Part shown: piece by piece, positions 51,481 to 63,081 of the stretch
How positions within the stretch are numbered: position 1 is the stretch's first letter
Layout of the letters: each line of letters opens with the position of its first letter
Origin: Saposhnikovia divaricata
Lineage: Eukaryota > Streptophyta > Magnoliopsida > Apiales > Apiaceae
DNA: 64,000 nt
NCBI GenBank assembly: GCA_036435485.1
Contig: CM071594.1
Location: 102,265,001 to 102,329,000 of the forward strand
Direction: 5' to 3'
Made by a program: the position numbers and the translations under genes
Notes under the pieces: model-generated
What the model was told of the DNA's origin: nothing
Seen by the model: the letters and a program-made list of their open reading frames with translations, nothing else
Databases searched by the model: none

Positions 51481-51882
51481 ACATGGTCTAGCTTTGAGGA
51501 TAGTTAGATTGAGTCTCTTCTCAAGGAGGATTTTAAAGTCAACTATGCGTCTAATCAAGCGTATAATGAGTCGTTAAGGGATATGACTTTGGAAGAGATG
51601 CTGAGAGAGTTAGATGACATTTGTTCTAAGTGGGAGACACCACCCGAGGTTGTTAGTGTTGAGCCCGTTGTTAAGAGTCTCGTGGGAACACCTCCTGCAT
51701 TTAACTCAACTATGTATCATCCCGAGTTTGATCAACAGCCCTTAGGAGAAGACGGACCCTTATCTTACGTTATTCCTAGTGATTCAACCCATGACCAAAC
51801 TTTCACTGTCTCTAATTTGCTTAAACAAAATGAAGAATCCTTAAGTTGTTTAGGGAGAACATTAGTGACACTTGTAACATAA
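51481..51882 (+). pseudogene. Element 5, distal remnant of the Athila-like ORF
   Basis: A TAG near 51505 separates this from the protease part, but the frame goes on: SLRDMTLEEMLRELDDICSK, then a linker that ends at TAA 51880. No RT, RNase H or integrase motif follows anywhere up to the 3' LTR. Function of this region is unknown. Confidence 0.65.
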
Positions 51883-53280
51883 GGTTGAATGATTCCATGT
51901 TGCTTGAGAATTTATTTTCTAGTCAAAATTTTCAAAAATGTCTTGATTTTTTCTCGAAGCTGCATCCCAATTTTCCCATCGGTATCGGCTGATTCGGTTT
52001 TATTCCTTAAGCCCCCCTCGTGAAAGATAGGTATGGGGGAGTACAAGTGTGTGTGATTTGTTTTCTTTCGTAATTTTTAGAAGTTTTTCGTCTCCGTCAT
52101 CCTTATCAAGTATTATCTCTTCATTCTCCTTTACTCATTTATCTTGCATTTGCATACATTGAGGACAATGCATGATTTAGGTATGGTGGAGGGTTTTAGT
52201 GTAAATAGATAAAATTGAAAAATCCAAAAAAAAATTAAAAATTTTAAAAAATCCAAAAATAGAGATATTTTAGCTTAGTTGTCCTTCCCACTCTTTGAAC
52301 TTTAGAACTAGTTGGTGTTGACTATTTTTAGAAAATTAGATGTATAATGCCTTTAGATAATCTGAACGTAGTCAAGTAAGGTTTCCCTCATGAAACTTGT
52401 GTCGAACAAATTTTTGCTTAAAAGTCCAAGACGACACATTTGCACAAGACCTTTGATGAAAAAATTGTATAGGAATGTTATTCGATACCTGAGAGAGAAC
52501 CCACATGTCAGAACAATGTCGAATCAAACCTTTGCGAGTGCACTTATAGTGTCTTAAAAAAAGAGTCCTTTGTAATTGTATAGTGCTAGTGTAATTTTGT
52601 AATAATAAATTCTTAGTAGGGAAATCGGCTAGGTTGGGCTCATTGATAACCCGAGTAAGTAAGTCCGAGGGGACTTTATGCCTAGCAACCTAAGGTCCTT
52701 TGTGATCTGGGATTGTTGATCTAAGGCTCGCTAAATGGGTATTGATGCAAAAGTCTTGTGGGATCTCAACCATTGCACGGTCGGTCTAACTACTAAGAAC
52801 GTGAAGTTTGGCTAGAACCTTGTTTTAATAGAGATTGGGTCAGTTCAATATTGGTTGAAAAAGAGAAAATGTTTGTATGCACTTATCCATCAAAGGCCTT
52901 AAATTCACTACACACCTTGGGATTTTTTGTAAATTTTTAGAGTCTAATCATGTGGATTGTGGGAACCTATAACTTGGCTATTATTAGAATAATTTTTAAG
53001 GCATGTATTTTTCTAAAAAAATTGTTTTGTTAACACCAGTGAAAGCTAGAGTGAAAGAGGAAAGTTGGATACTTGCTGACTTATCTCAAAGATTTTATGG
53101 GTATATCTTCTGTAAACCCTTAGGAGACAACACTCCTCTTGTAGAGATCGTCTAAGAGTTTAACGGGTTGGTAAACCTAAAATTACCCGTGATTCCTACG
53201 ACAGTGAGTATAGGTTTTCTATTCAGCATTTTTCTTTTTGTTTTACTCGAGGACGAGCAAAAGATAGGTATGGGGGCATT
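51883..53280 (+). other. Non-coding 3' part of element 5 with polypurine tract
   Basis: No coding frame. CTCGAGGACGAGCAAAAG near 53248, followed by GGTATGGGGGCATT right before the LTR, is the usual end of Athila/Tat elements; the G-rich part is the plus-strand primer. A similar AAGATAGGTATGGGGGAG near 52024 marks a second, internal copy of that signal. Confidence 0.7.
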
Positions 53281-54748
53281 TGATAAGTGCATCTTATAGC
53301 ATAATTTTATTACCTATTTATTGCTTGAACTCATATTTTAATAAATTATTTTGTTGTATTTTAGGGAATTCGTGAAAAATAAAGAAATGGCAAAATAAAG
53401 AAATAAAGTGTAAAGAAGGAGAAAAGAAGAAGAAAAATGACTAGAAGAAAAGAAGAAGGAAAAAAAAGAATTAGGAGCTTGGAGCAAAAAGGAATATTTC
53501 AAACACAACCCCAAAACCCTAATTAGAAAAAGAATATGAACATGAATTGATTGTCAAAGGTTTCTGGTTTTTCAAAGTCCTAGAAGAAGGAAAAAAAGAA
53601 ACTACAACTTGACATTTGTCTGTGCTTTCACATGTAAGCAAGTTAGAGAAAAAAGCCTATAAATGCATTTGATGCACAGACAGACGGGGGAGCCAACACC
53701 TTAGGAATGCACTTTTTGCCATAACTTTTTGCTTTACTCTTATTTTGGCCGATTCACTTTGCTTTCTTTTAGTATATTTTATTCATTTTTAGTTAACCTA
53801 AATCTTGTAGCCTCCATCTTGTAAACACTCTCAGTTTATTAATTCAAATTTTCATTCCCTTTTTATTTGGATTCTTCTTCTTGGTTTGAGTTTGTTGGAA
53901 AACCCAAATTTTCCGGTTAAAAATAATTTTTCGGTGAAGCTTGGTAATTTTCCGGCCAACTCCATAGATTCCGGTGAGCTCCAACATTAAAAAAAAATTT
54001 GTTGGATCTTACTTGGAAATATTTTATTAAATTCAGAATAATTTAGAGCTTCATAGTGATATTTTTATTTTATTTTTCTGATAATATTTTAATAATTATG
54101 AATTTTAGAAGCTAAGTTTTCTACTCTTTTTTTCATTATCTTGTTCACTGCGTGCCTGCACCATGCCCTTTTCACACCATTTCCTTTTTATCACCCGTAG
54201 CTTTTACAATAGTATCATCTTTATTGCCATTCACTTTTTAATAATTACTTAGTTATTAATCATTACCTTGTTAATTTTCTAATCACGGTCCACCTATTTT
54301 TTTTCTTTGTCTTATTGTTTAGTATTGGTACGTAGCTTGATATCACAATTATGGCACTACTTTTAATTCATCGATTTTTCTTTCTGGCTTGCTCAATTTA
54401 CGAATGCATTATGTTAAAATTTTCTAAAATTTTCAGTAAATAATTTTTTAGAATAGAATCTAAATTTTATCCGAATTTAGAATTTTTAGGATAAATTGGT
54501 TTTGTTCTTTTCACTTTTATTTAATTAGTTTAGAAAATAGAATAATAATTTTAATTTTCTTTTCAAAGTAGTGTAAATTTTATGAATTAATTAGTAAAAC
54601 CGAATTTTCCAAAACCCAATTGTTCTAGTTCGATTAGATAAAAAATTAAGGTTGTACGAAAAATATATAGTCTCTATGGAACGAATCACAAATATTAAAA
54701 TGATGATCGTGCGCTTGCGATTTTAATTGTCATATTTTTAGCACATCA
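53281..54748 (+). repeat. 3' LTR of element 5
   Basis: 1,468 bp, TGATAAGTGCATC to TTTAGCACATCA. CCTATAAATGC at about 53657 is a good TATA box. Element 3 pol resumes in the next base. Confidence 0.9.
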
Positions 54749-55179
54749 ATAACAGCAAAGGTAAAACTGATGGATATGGTAGATTGGAAGCTGGAAATGT
54801 TATCATTGATGAAGTGTCTTTTGTGAAAGGACTTGAGCATAATCTGCTAAGTATCAGTCAATTCTGTGACAAGGGTTTTGAGGCCTTCTTTAACAAGAAG
54901 AATTGTCTGATCTCACACAAGAGACATGAACAGCCTGCACTGATTGGAGTTCGAAAAGGGAATCTATATGTAACCAACATGAACTCTGGAAACACTGAAG
55001 AAATCACTTGCTTCTATTCAAAAGCATCTACAGATGAGAGTTGGCTATGGCACAAGAAACTTTCTCACCTTAATTTCAAGACCATGAATTCTCTAGTTAA
55101 AAGAGAACAGGTGAGAGGTTTGCCTTCAATGGAATTTACTAAGGAAGGACTCTGTGATGCCTGTCAAAAGGCAAATTGA
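54749..55179 (+). pseudogene. pol: Element 3 pol: end of protease and pre-integrase domain
   Basis: The frame starts at the LTR edge (NSKGKTDGYGRLEAG); the ATG at 54784 is not the native start. ISQFCDKGF and the zinc-binding WLWHKKLSHL with CDACQK are copia pre-integrase features. TGA at 55177 closes the frame because of a one-base shift in the A-rich AAAAGG run; the integrase frame starts there. Confidence 0.88.
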
Positions 55180-55950
55180 AAACAGCAACTCACAGGAGCA
55201 CTGACATATCATCAATAACTGAACCTTTACAATTACTACACGTGGATCTTTTTGGTCCAGTTAATGTGATGTCAATGTCAAAGAAAATGTATACTCGCGT
55301 GATTGTTGATGATTTCTCAAAGTACACTTGGGTCCTATTCCTGAATTCTAAAGATGAAACTCCACAATCGATGATTGATCACATCAAGTTGATTGAGCTG
55401 GAATCAAAGCATCCAGTAAGAGCCATAAGGTCAGACAACGAAACTGAATTCATGAATACAGTTCTTAATGACTTTTGTGCTAAAAAGGGAATAACAAGAC
55501 AATACTCAGCTCCCAGAACTCCTCAGCAAAATGGGGTTGTAGAAAGAAAGAACAGAACCTTGATTGAAGCTGCACGTACTATGTTAAGTGAATCAAGGTT
55601 GCCTTTATACTTTTGGGCTGAAGCTGTGAACACTGCATGTTATACCCAGAATCGAACTCTAATCATCAAAGATTTAATGAAGACACCTTATGAAATAATG
55701 AATGCAAAGAAACCAACACTCAAGTACTTACATGTATTTGGAGCAAAATGCTTTGTGCTTAAAGATGGAGATGATCGTGGTGGAAAATTCGAGGCCAAAG
55801 TACACGAAGCAATTTTTATTGGTTATTCCAGAAGAGCTTATAGGGTGTATGTAATTTATCAATAGAAAGTTCTTAAAAGTGTCAATGTAACATTTGATGA
55901 CACTAAACTCCTAGTATCCAAACAGAAGATCCATCTGAAAAGTTAACGTT
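55176..55950 (+). pseudogene. pol: Element 3 pol: integrase
   Basis: Frame 55176-55865 holds the integrase core: HVDLFGP, VIVDDFSKYTW, RSDNETEFMN (Glu where relatives have Gly), QQNGVVERKNRT. TAG at 55863 stands where relatives have Gln, and the frame continues with SVNVTFDDTKL before a frameshift near 55915. Confidence 0.88.
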
Positions 55951-56715
55951 TGATGATATGACAGACTCAGATTCAAATAGTGACAATCCACCTGATGTTG
56001 TTGCTGATGATAATAATGATAATAATGATGATGATGATGATCAGGGTGATGGTGGAGGAAATAATGATAATTTTGGAGATACCCCTTACACTCCTGAACA
56101 ATCATCAAGTCAACTGGCAACAACTCAGGGGGAGACAATAAAGGATCAACTAGTCATACTCAACATCCCAATGAAGAACAAGGCGAATCATCAAGATCTA
56201 ATCTTCCCAGACAGACTGTTTGGAATAGAGCTCACCCTTTTGAGCTAATCATTGGTGATCCAGATGTTGGTGTAAGAACTAGAAGGGCTTATCAGAATCA
56301 ATGTAATTATTCAGGGTTTCTATCTGAAATGGAACCTAAGAAAATTGAGGAAGTTCTTTCTTATCCTGATTGGGTGATTGCAATGCAAGATGAACTCAAT
56401 CAATTCAAACAAAAAGAAGTGTGGAAGCTGGTACCTAGACCTAATGACAAGAAAGTGGTTGACACTAGGTGGGTATTCAGAAACAAGTTAGATGAAGATG
56501 GCACAGTGACAAGAAATAAAGCAAGACTTGTAGCAAAGGGTTATTCACAAGCTGAAGGAATTGATTATGATGATACCTATGCACCAGTGGCTAGACTTGA
56601 GGCTATAAGAATATTCTTGGCATTCGCAACATTCTCAAACTTTAAGGTTTATCAAATGGATGTCAAGAGTGCTTTACTGAATGGTAAGCTGGATGAAAAA
56701 GTTTATGTAGAATAG
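55951..56715 (+). pseudogene. pol: Element 3 pol: linker and N-terminal RT
   Basis: 55958-56248 is an Asp/Asn-rich linker (DDNNDNNDDDDDQGDGGG) in one frame. A frameshift near 56130 moves the coding to the frame open at 56329-56715, which has HPFELIIGDPD just before and then VWKLVPRPNDKKVVDTRWVF, NKARLVAKGYSQ and VYQMDVKSALLNG of RT. It is interrupted at TAG 56713. Confidence 0.85.
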
Positions 56716-57578
56716 CCCCTGGCTTTGAAGATCCAGAATTTTTGGACTATGTCTACTTTCTCTTCAAAGCTATTTATGGTCTTAAGCAAGCGCCAAGAAA
56801 ATGGTATGACACTCTTTCTGAATTCTTACTTGAAAATGGTTTTGTTAGAGGTGTCATAGACAAAACTCTCTTTACAAAGAAACATAGGAATGATACTATA
56901 CTAGTCCAAGTCTATGTGGACGATACAATATTTGGGTCTACTAATGATCTTTTGTGCAAGAAATTTGCTAAGCTAATGCAGGGTAAATTTGAAATGAGCT
57001 TGATAGGTGAGCTGAAGTTCTTTCTTGGATTACAAGTAAGTCAAAGGACAGATGGAATTTTTATTTGTCAATCCAAATATGTCAAAGAGCTCCTCAAGAA
57101 ATATCAAATGGAGGACTCATCTTCAGCAAGGACACCATCATCTACAGTTGTAAAGTTTTGGGCATGTGAAAATTCTGCCAAGGTAGATGTCACAAGCTAC
57201 AGAGGTATGATAGGTTCATTACTTTATCTCACTGCAAGTAGACCAGATATTATGTATGCTACATGCTTGTGTGCAAGGTTCCAAGCGGATCCTAGAGATG
57301 TGCATCTCATTGCTGTAAAACGAATCTTGAGATATCTTAAGGGTACACCTAACTTAGGTATTTGGTACCCTAAAGAATCTGGTTTTAACCTTGTTGGATA
57401 TACAGATTCAGATTATGCAGGAAGTGTTGTAGATAGAAAAAGAACCTCTGGGAGTTTTCAGTTCCTAGGTGGAAGATTGGTTTCCTGGTACAGCAAGAAA
57501 CAGCAAACAGTTCCTAACTCAACAGCCGAAGCTGAATACATAGCTGTTGGAAGCTGTTGCGCTCATATCTTGTGGATT
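56716..57578 (+). pseudogene. pol: Element 3 pol: RT catalytic part and truncated RNase H
   Basis: Frame open from 56742. GLKQAPRKWYD, the catalytic YVDD (about 56920, followed by TIFG), FLGLQVSQ and SRPDIMYATCL of RT; DSDYAG and AEAEY of RNase H. Copia coding stops inside SCCAHILW at about 57578; the rest of the open frame to 57674 is translated LTR sequence of the next element. The last third of RNase H is missing. Confidence 0.9.
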
Positions 57579-60500
57579 AGAGAATATGAAAGGGGGTTCC
57601 GGATAGTATTTCCAACAGGCATCTCCATTTCTATTGTGTGCTTTATCTTTTTGGTATTCAACCACTATATGTAGGCATTACCAATACCTCCTCCACCCCT
57701 CAATATAACAGCCCCATTTAATTCCTTCAACGTAATTAATTCACATTAATATATAAATATTTGTAACTCCCATTTACAATAATGCAATTAATATATTTAT
57801 TTGTATATGATATGAAAGTCAAACTAACATCTCTCACTTGACGTCATTTCCGAATAATTATTCGACTCCCACTTATCACGGAATCTATAAAAACTACCTT
57901 ATATTCTTAATACCCACTTGACGTCATTTTCAACTTTTTTTTTGACTCCAACATTTCAGAAAATATGTATTCTTACTATTCGTGAGAATGATTCCATTTT
58001 CAAAACATCAATATTTTCTAGCCATTAAACCAAGTTGTCTGGAAAATAATTCTGCAAGATCATCTTCTTAAAAAAATTACAAATATATCATCAGAGATAA
58101 TGGCTATCACATTGTCACTTTCACTTCTTGCAACACATTCATGTTTCTTCCTTTCCTAACTCCAACTCCACCAAAATTAAATTGGTCTTCCGAAGTTTAA
58201 TTCTTATTATCAATGTCACATTTCATACCTACACCGTAATAATCAATAACTCTAGGCACATCTGCCTAATATACCAATTTGTTATACAACGTACTCTTTA
58301 AGTACTTGATCGTAATTCGCTTTATAGCCTCTCACCAGGCTCAACAAAAAATACTTCACCATCCACTCACAAGGATAACAACATATGCAAGTCAAGTCAA
58401 TTGATCACATAACATAAAATACATCGAACTTCCAACTACTTAAGCGTATAATATATTTAATGATTTCATTCCCGCATTAGTCATTTCCCCTCTATTAATA
58501 GGGTTGGCGCCGGACTGCAATTCTACATCCTAAAATGATTAAGCATTATACATACTTCTTAATTCAAACTCAATGTTCCTTTTTATCCCTTACAAACCGG
58601 ATTTTTAGAACATATGGAATTTCCCCAATATTTTTCAATATAAATTTCTAACTGACATCCGATAGTTTTACATTTCTTTATCATTTCTCGTTAAAAACTT
58701 ATCATTAAGACATACGATATCATCGTAAACGAACTCCCACTTTTCAAAGTACAGACACAATTGTCTAATTCTTCTCGATAAAATATTTTCATTTTTTTCT
58801 TACAAAATCTTTACAATTGTTCGGGCATCAAATTTACAAGTAGACCCATCAATCTTATTATTTTTCATCTCAAAATCCATACATTTTATGGATTTAATAT
58901 CTATATTTAGATCACACAACTCCCACTTTTAATTTTTTTTCAATAGACACAGTTCCATTTCTTTGACATCCACCCATGAGTCAAATTCCTGCGATGTCAT
59001 CACTTCAACATATATCCATGGAACGAACAAGGTACGATCTTACACATAAAGTCAACCATCCATTTTTATAAATTCACGATATCTTATTTCCAACCATATA
59101 CAATGGTTCGTTATCAATATTTAGATCCAATTCATCATTTTCGATGGAATCTAGCTAGTTCAACACGTCCGCCTTTATATTAAAAATTGTGTATCCTCAG
59201 CAATTGTACAATAATAGCATTTCTCTCCCACTCATAAAACTGAATATTTTCTTTCGCTCAACACTTTGAAAAGTGTTAATCCAACAAATTTTATTAAATT
59301 CATAAAATATCCAAATACGACCATAAACATTGAAAATTTGATAATATTCCATTTCTTAAAATTAATACACATTTTATTACCCTCACGCTCCTTTATTCCG
59401 GGTATCACATAAAATTTCTTTTATTCTCATGCTCACTATTCCGAGCATCACAAAAAATTCTTTGATAAAATCGTCTTTTCCACTAATAAATTTTTCGATT
59501 GTCTTACAACATCCATTTAACAAAAATGGTGCCATTTGAATTTTTTTTTTAAAAAAAATATTTTATGCTCTCTATTCCGATCAAATCATAATTTTATTTT
59601 ATTTGATATCGTCTATTTCAACATCATTTTCCAATTCACATATAATGAATTTAATTGCAAACACTCAATAAAATTATAAATAAATGACATAATTAATATA
59701 AACAATGACAAAAATAATTTAGCTATTGTCGAAGCTGATTCAAGTAGGCACAAGAAAACAATACGATCCAAATAAACATGAATAAAAATTGATGCAAGCC
59801 AGCCAGTTAAAACATTACAAACATTTAAAATATAGGAGCTGAATCGGTGGTACACAAAATCACTCATTCATAAGTAGGCTATGCCCTGCACTCCAAAAAA
59901 ATTATTAACATGTAAAAAAACATAAATTCATGGCGTGACAACAGTAAATCTAAGGAACCAACATGTTTCATAATCTAAACATGAATTTTACTACAAATTG
60001 ATGTCAACGAAAAAATGTACACATATAAATTGATTTTAAAAACAAACCACCAAGGACAAATAAAGGCAAATAAAAATACAAACATTCTGAATATCATCAC
60101 AGAGATATACATGGTGATAACGTAGACAAGCTTACACATAAAAAAATTAGTTGAGACCAAAAATATAGCATGAGGAAAAGATTTGATAAAACAAAATAAA
60201 AAAATTCTACACTAAATAATTAAAGAAAGCCATTTTCTTTTCAAAAACAAAAATCAGGAAAAAATATTTATAATAAGCAGCTTATCACAACACCAACAAA
60301 TATGCATGGTTAAAGAACAATAATCAGTAATCAAATACAAAGCCATAACAAACTAGAGACTACATAACAAATAATCAATTCACGAAAAAAAAAATATAGC
60401 ACAGGCAACATAAAATATAGGCCACTGGTGACATAACCATTAAAAAGAAACATATAAAAGAATTAAGGACAACATGTAGTGACTGAATAGAAAAAGTGAA

Positions 60501-60937
60501 CTAAGAGAAAATACAAATCAAAAGATAGCTCACGAGTTGAGGCCACCAAAAATAGCTAGATTGAGATGCAAGCTCATGAAAAAATTGATCGACAACTGAT
60601 GATCAAGGCTCGCCTCTGATACCAATGATATATTTTAACCTACAATCAAAATTAAACTATTGAATTGGATATGCTCAAGAAAAATTAGAGAATATGAAAG
60701 GAGGTTCTGGATAGTATTTAGAGCAAGCATCTCCATTCCTATTGTGTGCTTTTTCTTTTTGGTATTCAACCACTATATGTAGGCATTATCAATACCTCCT
60801 CCACCCCTCAATATAACTGCCCCATTTAATTTCTTTAATGTAATCAATTCACATTAATATATAAATATTTGTAACTCCCATTTACATTATTGCAATTAAT
60901 ATATTTATTTGTATATGAAATGAAAGTCAAACTAACA
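57576..60937 (-). mobile_element. Non-coding LTR element (LARD-like), minus strand
   Basis: A 312-bp LTR at 60626-60937 (TGATATAT to CAAACTAACA) is repeated at 57576-57829, where it lacks its first 58 bases. The minus-strand primer-binding site TTGGTATCAGAGG (60613-60625) touches the right LTR, and a purine-rich tract AAGTGAGAGA lies next to the left LTR. The 2.8-kb internal region has no convincing frame. The two LTRs differ visibly (several per cent), so it is old. Confidence 0.8.
57830..60612. other. Internal region of the LARD-like element, no gene seen
   Basis: AT-rich, with short scattered frames only. CTTGACGTCATTT occurs twice near the left end (57838, 57917) and ACTCCCACTT several times; no protein family is recognisable. 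Confidence 0.6.
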
Positions 60938-61325
60938 ATTTTGGGGTGCATAGCATTGCTCAAAAAAGAAATTACACAAAACAATAGGAAAATTTCTGAT
61001 GAAGTATACTTAACTACATCAAAGTAGTTTGATCACTTGCCTCATTGGGATTTTACCTAACTTAATTGCATTTCATACACGTTTTTGACATTATTCTCTG
61101 CCTAGTCCATGTGTATATATAACTGTTGTGTCCTATTTTCAACATCAACTATAAATCCTAGTACCCAGACATAGTATATATACCAGCAATGTATATTGTA
61201 CTATGTTAACAGTAAAACTGATACATGAGGTTTAATCCAATGTTATCAAAGAGAAGAAGTTAAACGATCAAACCAATTATCACTATGGTTTGTGTCACTT
61301 AACGCAGGAAGAAAATGATTAAATG
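60938..61325. other. 3' flank of gene B
   Basis: No coding signal. It lies downstream of the gene B stop codon on the minus strand and may contain its 3' UTR. Confidence 0.4.
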
Positions 61326-61745
61326 CTAGTCGTCGAAGAGGCAATCCCAGATATATTGTTTTATTTCCTGTAAGACCTCGTTTTCCATATCACCATCATT
61401 ATAGAAAGGGAAAACCGTATCTTTTCCAGCATTAGGCAATGTTGCCCTTCTAACGACCCTTCCGTCACGATCAAATACAAGAAGTCCACCTTTACCTTCA
61501 AAAACACGATCTATTAACTGACCTGCATCTGAGTCCTCATCAAACGAGATGCATCAACCATGGGACAGTTGCTGCAACACTAGCCTTAGACATACTGCCT
61601 TTAAGGATGTGGATCACTTCAAACTCATCAATTTTACCCTTCATATGTACCTTGTTTAAAGCTTCCTCAACAAACAGCCTAATGCATAGTACCAAGTCTA
61701 AAACAAGACTATGATTCTCTTACCAATAAGTTCAGAGAATTGAAC
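61326..61745 (-). pseudogene. Nucleoredoxin-like gene B, last exon, degraded
   Basis: Begins after an intact acceptor (CTGAAG|GTT) in phase 0 and opens VQFSELIGKRIIVLF, the first strand of a thioredoxin-like domain. The expected WCPPC redox motif is not readable. A frameshift near 61690 leads to EEALNKVHMKGKIDEFEVIH and TVPWLMHLV; another near 61545 leads to DEDSDAGQLIDRVFEGKGGL and a C-terminus ending IKQYIWDCLFDD (TAG at 61326). The gene is probably dead, or this last domain has lost redox function. Confidence 0.65.
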
Positions 61746-62108
61746 CTTCAGCGTGGTATAGCCATGCCATACGCATAACGAAATAGAAAAGTTAGCAAGC
61801 TAGAAAGAGTTGAAAACAATGCAACAAATATTCCTCATCTCAGCACTATGATGGGGTGAGCACTTATAAAGTTATATAATAGTTTCTTTTGCATCAAATT
61901 AAGATGGCTGGATGGTCATTTTTCTTTGGAGTACTTTAAAAAGATGGAGCATTCTAGGGTATACTTTAAAAGGTATATGTATAAAGGATGGTTGCTAGTT
62001 TTTCTTTTTTGTTTCACTTTTAGCCAGTAGCCAAATGAGGATGGAGACTTTCAAGTATTTAGCAAGAAAAAAACAATGATAGAGTGATTAGAACTTAGAA
62101 AACCTTAC
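61746..62108 (-). other. Intron of gene B
   Basis: GTAAGG donor at 62108 and AG acceptor at 61747-61746; 363 bases, AT-rich. It separates codons without splitting one, as in gene A exon 1. Confidence 0.65.
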
Positions 62109-62485
62109 CTGGGACCCATTTTTTCGTCTAAAACCGGCATCAAAATCCCATAACATCTCTAGATTCACTTTCTTTACATTTTCAACCACTAGGTTTGCAG
62201 CACTGGACCGTTTGAATGGGTATGCTTTTATGCCATACATATCTAAAATTTGAGCGCTATATGATTCGATGAACTCTCCATGAGGTCCGATAATCACCAG
62301 CATTGAAACTGGCTCTAGCACTCCAAGATCCGGAAACTTGAAGATACTTGCCAATTTTATTCTACAATGAATTTTGTTGAATGGAAGCGCCAATCAAGGC
62401 ATTGTCTTAAATGCTTTCCAGAAGGTATATTTATCCATACGATCATCCCATTCATGAATGTTAATAAGCACAACCTCAAAGTTTT
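62109..62485 (-). pseudogene. Nucleoredoxin-like gene B, middle exon
   Basis: Minus-strand frame: ENFEVVLINIHEWDDRMDKY, TFWKAFKTMP, a TGA at 62396-62394, then LALPFN, SMLVIIGPHGEFIESYSAQI, LDMYGIKAYPF and KNGSQ at an intact donor (62108). Plant nucleoredoxins have MPWLALPF and LVIxGPDGK...YGxxAYPF here, so the TGA replaces the Trp. The 5' edge (62486, after TATATAG) abuts the repeat at 62499-62790, and the upstream CxxC half of the domain is not seen. Frames starting at 62393 are an artefact of the TGA. Confidence 0.75.
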
Positions 62486-62498
62486 CTATATATATTTT

Positions 62499-62790
62499 TG
62501 AGTAAAATTCATGGTGGTGGCTAAACTTTACCCCAATTTTCAAAATGTTGGCTGTGTTATCAGATTTTCAAAATGTTGGCCGATGTTTCCTTTCGCATTT
62601 CAAAAAGGTGTCTCCCGTTAAGTTCCGTTAGGTATGCGCCGTTAATTTTAAATAATCATGAGCAAATTTCATGGTGGTGGCTAAACTTTATCCCAATTTT
62701 CAAATTGTTGGCCGTGTTATAGATTTTCAAAATGTTGGCTGATGTTTCCCATCATTCAATTTTCAAAATTTTATTATGTTTACCATCATT
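62499..62790. repeat. Two-copy tandem repeat of about 150 bp
   Basis: CATGGTGGTGGCTAAACTTT, CCAATTTTCAAA and GTTGGC(C/T)G(A/T)(G/T)TT recur at 62510 and 62660. The repeat lies exactly where the upstream part of the gene B exon is lost. Confidence 0.85.
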
Positions 62791-63081
62791 CAAGTAAAGC
62801 TGTGTCACCTGTCTATTTCTCAACTATCCAGGTTAATTGTTTCTACTATCACTTCTCTTTTGACTCTTTCTAATGCCTCTGCTTCCCTTTCTCTCCAAAA
62901 TTTGGTATGACCCTTCTTTTCTTTTCTTGTGTATATATGTTTGTATGTTCTCTTGGTTTGTGAATGTGAAAATTGTTAGATGGGAAGCTGGGATTTTCAA
63001 GATTTTTGATGTAGAATTGAATTTGAAGTGATTGAGAGAAGCCCTTTTTGTTTTTAAGATAAAGATTTAATCTTGAAGTTG
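62791..63081. other. Spacer, no gene seen
   Basis: About 290 bases, AT-rich. No recognisable exon of gene B or other feature. Confidence 0.45.

Larger units (their letters stand above)
48598..54748 (+). mobile_element. Athila-like Ty3/gypsy element 5 without RT or integrase
   Basis: Truncated 5' LTR 48598-49322, primer-binding site, leader with a second LTR-end plus primer-binding copy (50405-50530), gag-protease remnant 50531-51882, non-coding 51883-53280, full 3' LTR 53281-54748. There is no reverse transcriptase, RNase H or integrase, so it depended on a relative. Over about 720 aligned bases the LTRs differ at roughly 17 positions by eye (about 2.4%). The right flank ATAAC is element 3 pol. 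Confidence 0.88.
31091..57578 (+). mobile_element. Copia element 3, opened by CACTA, copia and gypsy insertions
   Basis: An old plus-strand copia element, now spread over 26 kb. Pieces in order: 5' LTR 31091-32519, primer-binding site, gag 32618-33029 and 36998-38294, then integrase, RT and part of RNase H at 54749-57578. Insertions: CACTA 33030-36994, copia element 4 38295-48599, Athila-like element 5 48598-54748. The protease and gag-pol joint are missing, and so are the RNase H end and 3' LTR. That both halves belong to one copy is an inference from strand, order and similar decay. Confidence 0.75.

Noticed and set aside
59613..60160. Hydrophobic minus-strand frames in the LARD-like element
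   Set aside because: Low-complexity AT-rich sequence gives Phe/Ile/Leu-rich frames by chance; no motif is seen.
18958..62485. Genes A and B as exons of one gene
   Set aside because: Both are on the minus strand, but the N-terminal exon has the lower coordinates, so the order is wrong for a single transcript.
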